A stretch of 64,000 bases of DNA. Origin: Neocallimastix lanati (nom. inval.) (taxonomy: Eukaryota; Neocallimastigomycota; Neocallimastigomycetes; Neocallimastigales; Neocallimastigaceae). A program made the translations under genes and the position numbers. The notes under the pieces are model-generated. The model was given only the letters and a program-made list of their open reading frames with translations. It was not told the DNA's origin and ran no database searches. The stretch is taken from the NCBI GenBank assembly GCA_016946835.1, contig JACVTC010000257.1:10001-74000 (forward strand), in the 5' to 3' direction. Below, in pieces: positions 10,269-23,765 of the stretch. Within the stretch, counting starts at the first letter, position 1; each line of letters opens with the position of its first letter.

Positions 10269-13200
10269 AGATAAATTTGAAACTAAAATATTATTAATAT
10301 AAAAAAAAAAAATATAAATAAATTAAAATAATAATAAAAAATTAATTTAATGTATTAAATAAATCACATTATGTAATATATCAAATATATTAAAATGAAA
10401 TTATAAAACTAATCAATGAATAAAAAATAAAAAATATAATCAAATAATAATCACCTTTTATTTAATCAAAATTAATAATAAATTAAATAATATAAATGCC
10501 TTATTTATTAAAGTTTGGTATTACAATACTAAATGAGATAAAAATAGTAACAAATTAATTAAATCAAATTTAAGTAAAAATTAAAATGAGAAATTTTAAT
10601 ATAACAAATTAATACTAATAAATTAATAAAAATTATCAGAATTAAATATTATAATATTTTTTTAAAAAAAAAAACTACTAAAATATTTTTATTAATTGAG
10701 ATATTAAAAAATAGTTATAATTAATTTAAAATAATAATAAAAATTTAAGACTTCAAAAGTACTCGAAATGGCTGGAAGAAGAAGAAACCAAGAACAAGTT
10801 ATCAACCTCACCGGAGAAAATATTACACATAACGGAATAACCTTTAATTATTCCGAAAATTTCAACCAAATTACTGAACTAAATACAGAAAACTACCCTG
10901 GTTGGAGAAGAAAAATTCTGTATTTGCTAACAATAAATAAATTAACCAAATATGTCTTTCATCCAATTGTAAAGAAGTTAAGAAAGAGAGATATAAGAAA
11001 AGAATTAAAAGATTACCCGGAGGATCAATTTGATAGTTCGTTAGTTTATGAAAAGAACACAAAAACATTGATATAACTAACGACATCACGGCCAAATGGA
11101 TTATCATAAATGGGCTTGGAGAACAAACACAAAAACTAATAAATGGAAATGAAAAGACCGCTTTTCAAATTTGGAACATCTTCCAAGAATCGTTTACCAA
11201 AAGCAAGGAAAGAAGAAAAATCGAAATCCAAAACAAAATTTAAACAATGAAGTTTGACACCAAAACCGATATAAATATATTCATTGCCAATTTGCAAAAT
11301 TTAATAGACGAACTTGAGAAAATTGACAATGACCTTAGTATAAATACAAAAATCGGCATTCTAAATAGATGCTTACCTGAAGATCTAAGGTGGATAAACG
11401 TCTTTCAACATAAGAGTTGGGAATCATGCTGCTCCTATGTTAAGGAAATCATCCCTAATATCGTTTTATCTAATTTAAAAGAAAAAAATTCAATTCAGGA
11501 AAACAACAATAATGTTCTCTTCAATGCTGAAACAAGAAAGAGCAAGAATTATCGAAACAATAATAGAACTAAAGGTAAAAGAAAAAGTCTCAAAAGGAGT
11601 AGTGGAAGATGCAACTATTGTGGAAGAAGAGGACATTACTTCTATGAATGTAAATTCAGAAAAAATAATTTATATAAAAATCAAAACAAAAATAAATTTA
11701 ATAAAAGAACTAAAAACAAAAGAAAATTTCAAAAAGATATTAATTATCTGAACACTAATGATGCCTCTTCAAGTAATTATGATACAATATATGCAGATGC
11801 CTTTACTAAAGATTATAATACAGAAAATAATATTGAATTAAATTACTGTAACGTTGAAAAAGAATTTTTAAATGAAGATAGTGACAAAAACTTTCTTTCA
11901 TGTTGGATTTTGGACTCCGGTGCTTCAATCAATATCACAAGCAATCTTAATCTTCTAATAGACATAAAATAATGTAATGAAGAAATTAATCTAGCTAATG
12001 GACAAATAATTACAGATGTCCATAAAGGAAAATTTAAGGGGTATGTAAACAACAATGAAATAATACTTAATGAGGTATACTACTCTCCAGCCATCAATAA
12101 AAATTTAATATCCATACGCAATTTACTAAAAGAAAATTACAAAATTGTTTTTAATAATTCAAATAATAAATCATATGCAATCATTTACAATAGCAACAAT
12201 AAAAGAATAGTTAACATTACTGCAACCAAGACTAATACATTTAAAATTTGGTTTTCCAATAATAAAATAAATCTCAATAATAATAACAATCAACGTAATA
12301 ATTTAGAAATAAATTTCACTACACCAAATGCAGCAAAGAGATTAAATTTATGGCATAGAAGATTATGTCATTTTGATATTAGTCATATTAAAAATAAATT
12401 ATTAAAACTTAATACACCAATTAATCAATGCCCAATTTGTATGCATTCAAAACTTAAAAATAAACCATATAAGCAAGCAATAAATAAGTCGAAACGTATA
12501 TTTGAATTACTTCACATGGACTTGGTTGGTCCTCTTCCTGAATCACTTTATGGTAACAAATATCTTTTTACAATCCTCGATGACTATTCACGCTATGGAT
12601 GGACTTTGTTTTTAAAATCTAAAAGTGACATCTTTAACTCATTTTACAATTGGTTTTTAAGTATTAAAAATAAGTATAATACTAGAATTATATATATTCG
12701 AACGTATAATGGTACAGAATTTTGCAATAATAATTTTAATTTATTCTTTAAATCTTACGGTATTAAACATCAACTAACTGTACCATATAACCCACAACAA
12801 AATGGAAGGGTGGAACGCTTCAATGGCACCCTAATTAACTCCGCCAAAGCTATGCTGAATGACTCTAAACTTAGTCACCAATTTTGGGAAGATGCTACCT
12901 CTACGGCTAACTATATACATAATCGCATTCCACACAAAGGAATAAATATGAAAATACCTTATGAAATAATTAACAAAACAAAGGTCAACTACTCAAATAT
13001 TAAAGTATTTGGATGCAAAGTTTATTTCTTTATTCCTAAAGTCTTTAGATCTAAATTCGATAACAATACTAAACCAGGGATTTTTCTAGGATACTCTGAA
13101 AACCCATCAGCTTACAAAATTTTAGATATTACTACTAATAAAATAATCCTATCTAGATGTGTTGCCTTTTTCGAATCCAATCCTGGAAACAGTTATCTTA

Positions 13201-13499
13201 AAGAATGCTCACCTGAACTTGCCAATTTTATTCCGGATCACCAAATCAGGGGAGATAATACATATAATACATATTATAATAAAAATACATACGATACCAA
13301 TACATATAACATTAATCATAATATTCAACAAAGATTAAATAAAATTGATTATCCAGGTTCTAATGAATTTTTTAATTCAGAAAACATTCTAAGTAATTCA
13401 CCAATATTAAATAATAGCAATATACAAAATATATACGAAGATATAATCAATAAAAATAATTCTAAGAATAAAAGAAAATATAACAAAAAACAAAGAAAT

Positions 13500-13960
13500 A
13501 ATAATCACAGTAATAATAATAGTAACAATAACAATGAAAATATCAATAATGATAACCATAACAATAATTTCATTAATAATAATACAAATAATAATAATAA
13601 TATAAACAATAATAATAATAATAATAATATCATAACCAATAATAATTTTATCAACAATAATAATACAAATAACGGTAGTGATAATAATACAAATAATAGT
13701 AATAATAAAATTAGTATTAATAATAATAATATTGAAAATAATAATAATAATATTGAAAATAATAATAATAATATTGAAAATAATAATAATAATATTGAAA
13801 ATAATAATAATAATATTGAAAGTAATAATAATAGCCAAAATAGAGAAGATACTAATAATAAAATAAATGATAATACAGCCAATAAAACAATCAATAACAA
13901 TAATAATATTGAAAACAGCAGAGTAAATGACAACACAATTATCAATAAAAATTATAATCA
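13500..13960 (+). repeat. Asn-codon repeat inside copia Pol
   Basis: AAT/AAC-rich low-complexity coding DNA between integrase and reverse transcriptase. At about 13725-13825 it contains five tandem 21-bp units coding for NNNNNIE. It stays in frame with the domains on either side, so it is a translated linker that grew by slippage. Confidence 0.85.
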
Positions 13961-15696
13961 ACGTAATGGAAACGAAATTATAAATACTTTGTTGACTAAT
14001 AATAATTCATTTAATTTAAATAATATCGAGACCAATAATAAAAAAAGAACTATGAATGTTATAAATGAAAGTAATAACAAAAGAAGAAAGACAACAAATA
14101 CCTTAAGAGAACCAGAAAATTATAAAGACATTCAAAATTTAATCGATAGAAAAGAGTGGATTAATGCAGTAAATGAAGAATTAAGCAATATGAAAAACTT
14201 AAATGTATTTAATACAATTAAATTTATACCCAAAAATGCCAATGTAATTTCCTCACGATGGATTTTCAAATATAAAAGAAATGCGAATGGCGAGATAACA
14301 AAAAGAAAGGCAAGATTGGTAGCACGAGGTTTTACCCAAGAATTTGGAATAGACTTTCATGATACTTTTGCACCAACGTTAAAACACGATTCTATCAGAA
14401 TTTTAACTTCAATTGCAGCCCAAAATAATTTTAATATAGAACAAATCGATATAAACGCTGCTTACCTTAAAGCCAAGTTAAGTGAAAATATTTATATGAA
14501 ACCTCCAGAAGGTCATCCAGATTTTAATAGAAAATACTGGAAATTAAACAAGGCTATATATGGTCTGAAACAAAGCGGACGAGAATGGAATAAAGAAATC
14601 AATAAATTTTTAACTAAAATAGGACTTAGAAGAATGGTAAGTGAACCATGTATATATGTAAAAAACGATAAAAATAAAAACATTTTATGTGTCGTCGGTA
14701 TTTATGTTGACGATATTTTAATCGCTGGAAAAGAGAATGAAATTAAATGTATAAAAGAATATTTCAAAAGAAAATATAAAATAATAGAAATTGGCGACGT
14801 GGATTTCGTTATCGGAATAAAATTTGTTAAACACAAAAATGGATATTTTATGCATCAAAGAAGATACATTATAGAGGTTTTAGAAAAATTCAATATGAAT
14901 AATGAAAAACCATTAAGGAATACAAAACCAATTACGGACGACAAACTTAGAAATATAAAATTTAATCAAACTACCTACCGAAGTGCAATAGGAAATTTAC
15001 TCTACATTGCTATATGCACCAGATCTGATATTCTATTTTCGGTAAGTAAAGCAGCACGAAAATCAAATAATCCGAATATGGAAGACTGGAACAATGTCGT
15101 AAGAATACTAAGATATCTTAAAGGAACAACGAGTTACGGGATAAACTATACAAGGAAACTAGGAATAGAAGCCTTTGTTGATGCCGACTTTGCAGGAGAC
15201 ACTGAAACCAGAAGATCAACAACAGGTTTTTTAGTAACCATGGGCAACGCACCAACTAGCAGGTGTTCCAAGCTACAACACTGTGTGTCAACATCTACTG
15301 CAGAATCGGAGTGTTGTAGTCTGAGTGAATGTGGCAAGCACTGCATTTGGTATTTAAACTTAATGAAAGAATTATATTATAATATTAAATGTATTAAAAT
15401 AAAAATAGATAACAAAGCTGCCATATTCAATAGCAAAAATCAATCCATTAATCCGAAGACAAAACATATTGATATAAGAATTCATTATATTATAGAAATA
15501 ATAAATAAAAATTTTATAAAATTAGAATATATTCAATCTCAAAATAATTTGGCCGATGGATTCACTAAATATCTAAACAACACCCTTATGGAAAAATTCA
15601 GAAATTCCTTGTTATATAAAATTGAGGATTTAAAATTTTAATTTTAAAAATATAGTTAAAATTAAACAAATGTAACATTGAAACGAAGTTACATTT

Positions 15697-15705
15697 GAGG
15701 AGGAG
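15697..15705 (+). promoter_or_regulatory. Polypurine tract before the 3' LTR
   Basis: GAGGAGGAG sits directly against the 3' LTR start, where plus-strand priming occurs in LTR retroelements. Confidence 0.75.
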
Positions 15706-15912
15706 TGTTAAAATATATTTACTATATTTCATTTTATATTAACCAATCAATTAGTTTAATAATTAATATTCATGTATAAAAGCTTTCTAAATGAATATGT
15801 TTTTCTTTAATTCTATTTTTTATAAAAAAAATATATTAATAAATAATATAATATCTATAATATAAATAAATTAAACTATTATTTAATTAAATGAACATTA
15901 ATGTGCCTAAAA
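15706..15912 (+). repeat. 3' LTR of the copia element
   Basis: Partner of 9597-9802; starts TGTTAAAA and ends GCCTAAAA. The flank beyond is T-rich, so a short T-rich target duplication cannot be excluded. Confidence 0.9.
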
Positions 15913-16087
15913 TTTTTTATAAATAAAAATTAAAAAAAAATATATAAAAGAAATATATATTTTTATTAATTTTTAAAAATTATTTTTAATATTCGGATTT
16001 TAATAAAATATTTTTTTATTTTATTTAAATATTTTTTTTTAATTATTTTTATATATAGTGTATTTTATTAAAATTATAAAGTAATTT

Positions 16088-19000
16088 TTTGTTTTGTTTT
16101 TATTTTAATTTTGAAATTTCAGTAAATTAATTGTAATTTATTTTTTTTTAATCTATTTTGTATTTAACTTAAAAATATTAATAATTTATTAATTAAATTA
16201 TTTATGATTGTTATACATATATTATACATATAATATAGTGTTCACGTTACCTGACAACCTATTAAAAAATACATTTCGTTTTTCTTGAAATAAAAAAATA
16301 AAGAAAAATAAATATAAACCATAATAAATAAATAATAAATAAATATATGTTTATTATTTGGATTTTTTGTTAGTTTTGTTTTATTTTAGTAAAATTATTC
16401 TTGAAATTTCAATAAATTTATTCAAAGATTTAACAGAATTTAATTTCCATCATATTTTTATTTAACTTAAAAATATTAAGAATTTATTAATTAAATTATT
16501 TATGATTGTTATACATATATTATACATATAATATAGTGTTCACGTTACCTGACAACCTATTAAAAAATACATTTCATTTTTCTTGAAATAAAAAAATAAA
16601 GAAAAATAAATATAAACCATAATAAATAAATAATAAATAAATATATGTTTATTATTTGGATTTTTTGTTAGTTTTGTTTTATTTTAGTAAAATTAATATT
16701 GAAATTTCAAAAAATTAATTCAAAGTTTAACAAAATTTAATTTCCATCATATTTTTATTTAACTTAAAAATATTAAGAATTTATTAATTAAATTATTTAT
16801 GATTGTTATACATATATTATACATATAATATAGTGTTCACGTTACCTGACAACCTATTAAAAAATACATTTCATTTTTCTTGAAATAAAAAAATAAAGAA
16901 AAATAAATATAAACCATAATAAATAAATAATAAATAAATATATGTTTATTATTTGGATTTTTTGTTAGTTTTGTTTTATTTTAGTAAAATTAATATTGAA
17001 ATTTCAAAAAATTAATTCAAAGTTTAACAAAATTTAATTTCCATCATATTTTTATTTAACTTAAAAATATTAAGAATTTATTAATTAAATTATTTATGAT
17101 TGTTATACATATATTATATATATAATATAGTGTTCACGTTACCTGACAACCTATTAAAAAATACATTTCATTTTTCTTGAAATAAAAAAATAAAGAAAAA
17201 TAAATATAAACCATAATAAATAAATAATAAATAAATATATGTTTATTATTTGGATTTTTTGTTAGTTTTGTTTTATTTTAGTAAAATTAATATTGAAATT
17301 TCAAAAAATTAATTCAAAGTTTAACAAAATTTAATTTCCATCATATTTGTATTTAAATTAAAAATATTAAGAATTTATTAATTAAATTATTTATGATTGT
17401 TATACATATATTATACATATAATATAGTGTTCACGTTACCAGACAACCTATTAAAAAATACATTTCGTTTTTTTGAAATAAAAAAATAAAGAAAAATAAA
17501 TATAAACCATAATAAATAAATAATAAATAAATATATGTTTATTATTTGGATTTTTTGTTAGTTTTGTTTTATTTTAGTAAAATTAATATTGAAATTTCAA
17601 AAAATTAATTCAAAGTTTAACAAAATTTAATTTCCATCATATTTGTATTTAACTTAAAAATATTAAGAATTTATTAATTAAATTATTTATGATTGTTATA
17701 CATATATTATACATATAATATAGTGTTCACGTTACCTGACAACCTATTAAAAAATACATTTCATTTTTCTTGAAATAAAAAAATAAAGAAAAATAAATAT
17801 AAACCATAATAAATAAATAATAAATAAATATATGTTTATTATTTGGATTTTTTGTTAGTTTTGTTTTATTTTAGTAAAATTAATATTGAAATTTCAAAAA
17901 ATTAATTCAAAGTTTAACAAAATTTAATTTCCATCATATTTTTATTTAACTTAAAAATATTAAGAATTTATTAATTAAATTATTTATGATTGTTATACAT
18001 ATATTATACATATAATATAGTGTTCACGTTACCTGACAACCTATTAAAAAATACATTTCATTTTTCTTGAAATAAAAAAATAAAGAAAAATAAATATAAA
18101 CCATAATAAATAAATAATAAATAAATATATGTTTATTATTTGGATTTTTTGTTAGTTTTGTTTTATTTTAGTAAAATTAATATTGAAATTTCAAAAAATT
18201 AATTCAAAGTTTAACAAAATTTAATTTCCATCATATTTTTATTTAACTTAAAAATATTAAGAATTTATTAATTAAATTATTTATGATTGTTATACATATA
18301 TTATACATATAATATAGTGTTCACGTTACCTGACAACCTATTAAAAAATACATTTCATTTTTCTTGAAATAAAAAAATAAAGAAAAATAAATATAAACCA
18401 TAATAAATAAATAATAAATAAATATATGTTTATTATTTGGATTTTTTGTTAGTTTTGTTTTATTTTAGTAAAATTAATATTGAAATTTCAAAAAATTAAT
18501 TCAAAGTTTAACAAAATTTAATTTCCATCATATTTTTATTTAACTTAAAAATATTAAGAATTTATTAATTAAATTATTTATGATTGTTATACATATATTA
18601 TACATATAATATAGTGTTCACGTTACCTGACAACCTATTAAAAAATACATTTCGTTTTTTTGAAATAAAAAAATAAAGAAAAATAAATAAAAATTATAAT
18701 AAATAAATAATAAATAAATATATGTTTATTATTTGGATTTTTTGTTAGTTTTGTTTTATTTTAGTAAAATTAATATTGAAATTTCAATAAATTAATTCAA
18801 AGATTTAACAGAATTTATTTTCCATCGTGTTTGTATTTAAATTAAAAATATTAAGAATTTATTAATTAAATTATTTATGATTGTTATACATATATTATAC
18901 ATATAATATAGTGTTCACGTTACCTGACAACCTATTAAAAAATACATTTCATTTTTCTTGAAATAAAAAAATAAAGAAAAATAAATATAAACCATAATAA

Positions 19001-22000
19001 ATAAATAATAAATAAATATATGTTTATTATTTGGATTTTTTGTTAGTTTTGTTTTATTTTAGTAAAATTAATATTGAAATTTCAAAAAATTAATTCAAAG
19101 TTTAACAAAATTTAATTTCCATCATATTTTTATTTAACTTAAAAATATTAAGAATTTATTAATTAAATTATTTATGATTGTTATACATATATTATACATA
19201 TAATATAGTGTTCACGTTACCTGACAACCTATTAAAAAATACATTTCATTTTTCTTGAAATAAAAAAATAAAGAAAAATAAATATAAACCATAATAAATA
19301 AATAATAAATAAATATATGTTTATTATTTGGATTTTTTGTTAGTTTTGTTTTATTTTAGTAAAATTAATATTGAAATTTCAAAAAATTAATTCAAAGTTT
19401 AACAAAATTTAATTTCCATCATATTTTTATTTAACTTAAAAATATTAAGAATTTATTAATTAAATTATTTATGACTGTTATACATATATTATACATATAA
19501 CATAGTGTTCACGTTACTTGACAACCTATTAAAAAATACATTTCATTTTTCTTGAAATAAAAAAATAAAGAAAAATAAATATAAACCATAATAAATAAAT
19601 AATAAATAAATATATGTTTATTATTTGGATTTTTTGTTAGTTTTGTTTTATTATAGTAAAATTAATATTGAAATTTCAAAAAATTAATTCAAAGTTTAAC
19701 AAAATTTAATTTCCATCATATTTTTATTTAACTTAAAAATATTAAGAATTTATTAATTAAATTATTTATGATTGTTATACATATATTATACATATAACAT
19801 AGTGTTCACGTTACTTGACAACCTATTAAAAAATACATTTCGTTTTTTTGAAATAAAAAAATAAAGAAAAATAAATAAAAATTATAATAAATAAATAATA
19901 AATAAATATATGTTTATTATTTGGATTTTTTGTTAGTTTTGTTTTATTTTAGTAAAATTAATATTGAAATTTCAATAAATTAATTCAAAGATTTAACAGA
20001 ATTTATTTTCCATCGTGTTTGTATTTAAATTAAAAATATTAAGAATTTATTAATTAAATTATTTATGATTGTTATACATATATTATACATATAACATAGT
20101 GTTCACGTTACTTGACAACCTATTAAAAAATACATTTCGTTTTTTTGAAATAAAAAAATAAAGAAAAATAAATATAAACCATAATAAATAAATAATAAAT
20201 AAATATATGTTTATTATTTGGATTTTTTGTTAGTTTTGTTTTATTTTAGTAAAATTAATATTGAAATTTCAATAAATTAATTCAAAGTTTAACAAAATTT
20301 AATTTCCATCATATTTTTATTTAACTTAAAAATATTAAGAATTTATTAATTAAATTATTTATGATTGTTATACATATATTATACATATAATATAGTGTTC
20401 ACGTTACCTGACAACCTATTAAAAAATACATTTCATTTTTCTTGAAATAAAAAAATAAAGAAAAATAAATATAAACCATAATAAATAAATAATAAATAAA
20501 TATATGTTTATTATTTGGATTTTTTGTTAGTTTTGTTTTATTTTAGTAAAATTAATATTGAAATTTCAAAAAATTAATTCAAAGTTTAACAAAATTTAAT
20601 TTCCATCATATTTTTATTTAACTTAAAAATATTAAGAATTTATTAATTAAATTATTTATGATTGTTATACATATATTATACATATAACATAGTGTTCACG
20701 TTACTTGACAACCTATTAAAAAATACATTTCGTTTTTTTGAAATAAAAAAATAAAGAAAAATAAATATAAACCATAATAAATAAATAATAAATAAATATA
20801 TGTTTATTATTTGGATTTTTTGTTAGTTTTGTTTTATTTTAGTAAAATTAATATTTAAATTTCAAAAAATTAATTCAAAGTTTAACAAAATTTAATTTCC
20901 ATCATATTTTTATTTAACTTAAAAATATTAAGAATTTATTAATTAAATTATTTATGATTGTTATACATATATTATACATATAATATAGTGTTCACGTTAC
21001 CTGACAACCTATTAAAAAATACATTTCATTTTTCTTGAAATAAAAAAATAAAGAAAAATAAATATAAACCATAATAAATAAATAATAAATAAATATATGT
21101 TTATTATTTGGATTTTTTGTTAGTTTTGTTTTATTTTAGTAAAATTAATATTGAAATTTCAAAAAATTAATTCAAAGTTTAACAAAATTTAATTTCCATC
21201 ATATTTGTATTTAAATTAAAAATATTAAGAATTTATTAATTAAATTATTTATGATTGTTATACATATATTATACATATAATATAGTGTTCACGTTACCAG
21301 ACAACCTATTAAAAAATACATTTCGTTTTTTTGAAATAAAAAAATAAAGAAAAATAAATATAAACCATAATAAATAAATAATAAATAAATATATGTTTTT
21401 TATTTGGATTTTTTGTTAGTTTTGTTTTATTTTAGTAAAATTAATATTGAAATTTCAAAAAATTAATTCAAAGTTTAACAAAATTTAATTTCCATCATAT
21501 TTTTATTTAACTTAAAAATATTAAGAATTTATTAATTAAATTATTTATGATTGTTATACATATATTATACATATAATATAGTGTTCACGTTACCTGACAA
21601 CCTATTAAAAAATACATTTCATTTTTCTTGAAATAAAAAAATAAAGAAAAATAAATATAAACCATAATAAATAAATAATAAATAAATATATGTTTATTAT
21701 TTGGATTTTTTGTTAGTTTTGTTTTATTTTAGTAAAATTAATATTGAAATTTCAAAAAATTAATTCAAAGTTTAACAAAATTTAATTTCCATCATATTTT
21801 TATTTAACTTAAAAATATTAAGAATTTATTAATTAAATTATTTATGATTGTTATACATATATTATACATATAACATAGTGTTCACGTTACTTGACAACCT
21901 ATTAAAAAATACATTTCGTTTTTTTGAAATAAAAAAATAAAGAAAAATAAATATAAACCATAATAAATAAATAATAAATAAATATATGTTTATTATTTGG

Positions 22001-23765
22001 ATTTTTTGTTAGTTTTGTTTTATTTTAGTAAAATTAATATTGAAATTTCAAAAAATTAATTCAAAGTTTAACAAAATTTAATTTCCATCATATTTTTATT
22101 TAACTTAAAAATATTAAGAATTTATTAATTAAATTATTTATGATTGTTATACATATATTATACATATAATATAGTGTTCACGTTACCTGACAACCTATTA
22201 AAAAATACATTTCATTTTTCTTGAAATAAAAAAATAAAGAAAAATAAATATAAACCATAATAAATAAATAATAAATAAATATATGTTTATTATTTGGATT
22301 TTTTGTTAGTTTTGTTTTATTTTAGTAAAATTAATATTGAAATTTCAAAAAATTAATTCAAAGTTTAACAAAATTTAATTTCCATCATATTTGTATTTAA
22401 ATTAAAAATATTAAGAATTTATTAATTAAATTATTTATGATTGTTATACATATATTATACATATAATATAGTGTTCACGTTACCAGACAACCTATTAAAA
22501 AATACATTTCGTTTTTTTGAAATAAAAAAATAAAGAAAAATAAATATAAACCATAATAAATAAATAATAAATAAATATATGTTTTTTATTTGGATTTTTT
22601 GTTAGTTTTGTTTTATTTTAGTAAAATTAATATTGAAATTTCAAAAAATTAATTCAAAGTTTAACAAAATTTAATTTCCATCATATTTGTATTTAACTTA
22701 AAAATATTAAGAATTTATTAATTAAATTATTTATGATTGTTATACATATATTATACATATAATATAGTGTTCACGTTACCTGACAACCTATTAAAAAATA
22801 CATTTCATTTTTCTTGAAATAAAAAAATAAAGAAAAATAAATATAAACCATAATAAATAAATAATAAATAAATATATGTTTATTATTTGGATTTTTTGTT
22901 AGTTTTGTTTTATTTTAGTAAAATTAATATTGAAATTTCAAAAAATTAATTCAAAGTTTAACAAAATTTAATTTCCATCATATTTTTATTTAACTTAAAA
23001 ATATTAAGAATTTATTAATTAAATTATTTATGATTGTTATACATATATTATACATATAATATAGTGTTCACGTTACCTGACAACCTATTAAAAAATACAT
23101 TTCATTTTTCTTGAAATAAAAAAATAAAGAAAAATAAATATAAACTATAATAAATAAATAATAAATAAATATATGTTTATTATTTGGATTTTTTGTTAGT
23201 TTTGTTTTATTTTAGTAAAATTAATATTGAAATTTTAATAAATTAATTCAAAGTTTAACAAAATTTAATTTCCATCATATTTGTATTTAACTTAAAAATA
23301 TTAAGAATTTATTAATTAAATTATTTATGATTGTTATACATATATTATACATATAACATAGTGTTCATGTTACTTGACAACCTATTAAAAAATACATTTC
23401 ATTTTTTTTGAAATAAAAAAATAAAGAAAAATAAATAAAAATTATAATAAATAAATAATAAATAAATATATGTTTATTATTTGGATTTTTTGTTAGTTTT
23501 GTTTTATTTTAGTAAAATTAATATTGAAATTTTAATAAATTAATTCAAAGATTTAACAGAATTTAATTTCCATCATATTTGTATTTAACTTAAAAATATT
23601 AAGAATTTATTAATTAAATTATTTATTATTGTTATACATATATTATACATATAACATAGTGTTCACGTTACTTGAAAACCTATTAAAAATACATCTCCTT
23701 TTTTTTGAATTAAAAAAATAAAGAAAAAAATATAAACCATAATAAATAAATAAAAAATAAATATA
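16088..23765 (+). repeat. 297-bp satellite, about 26 tandem copies with local four-unit higher-order repeats
   Basis: The motif GTGTTCACGTTAC recurs at 16238, 16536, 16833, 17130 and so on to 23659, every 296-298 bp, 26 times (once with a C-to-T change). Most copies are very close to identical; the first and last are the most diverged, the usual pattern for array edges. Variant sites are TATAG/CATAG, CCTGAC/CTTGAC/CCAGAC and TTTCATTTTTCTTG/TTTCGTTTTTTTG. Four successive copies from 20692 repeat their variant pattern in the next four from 21878 (period 1186 bp), including a private GTTTTTTATTTGG. A rare haplotype at 18614-18911 recurs at 19802-20099. No ORF crosses it. A centromeric or heterochromatin role is conjecture. 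Confidence 0.97.

Larger units (their letters stand above)
9597..15912 (+). mobile_element. Ty1/copia LTR retrotransposon, nearly whole, broken
   Basis: Flanked by direct LTRs, with parts in Ty1/copia order: a leader with hairpins, Gag with a CCHC zinc knuckle (CNYCGRRGHYFYEC near 11.61 kb), protease (WILDSGAS near 11.91 kb), integrase (about 12.34-13.25 kb, with zinc-binding H/C residues and a DDE core), an Asn-rich linker (13.25-14.1 kb), reverse transcriptase (about 14.1-15.0 kb, with YVDDILIAG) and RNase H (about 15.15-15.6 kb). A purine tract GAGGAGGAG precedes the 3' LTR. Coding sequence is largely preserved; I count about two or three interruptions, so it is broken but young. LTR divergence of about four substitutions and one single-base indel over 207 bp also points to a recent insertion. 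The target-site duplication is unclear because both flanks are T-rich. It inserted between a dead ankyrin gene and the satellite array. Confidence 0.93.

Noticed and set aside
13407-13961. Long Ile/Leu-rich minus-strand frames and one plus-strand shadow
   Set aside because: Antisense or out-of-frame readings of the Asn-codon repeat in copia Pol; not membrane proteins.
16088-23765. CRISPR-like or IS array reading of the regular repeat
   Set aside because: Units are near-identical over their full 297 bp with no unique spacers, and the setting is eukaryotic; it is a satellite.
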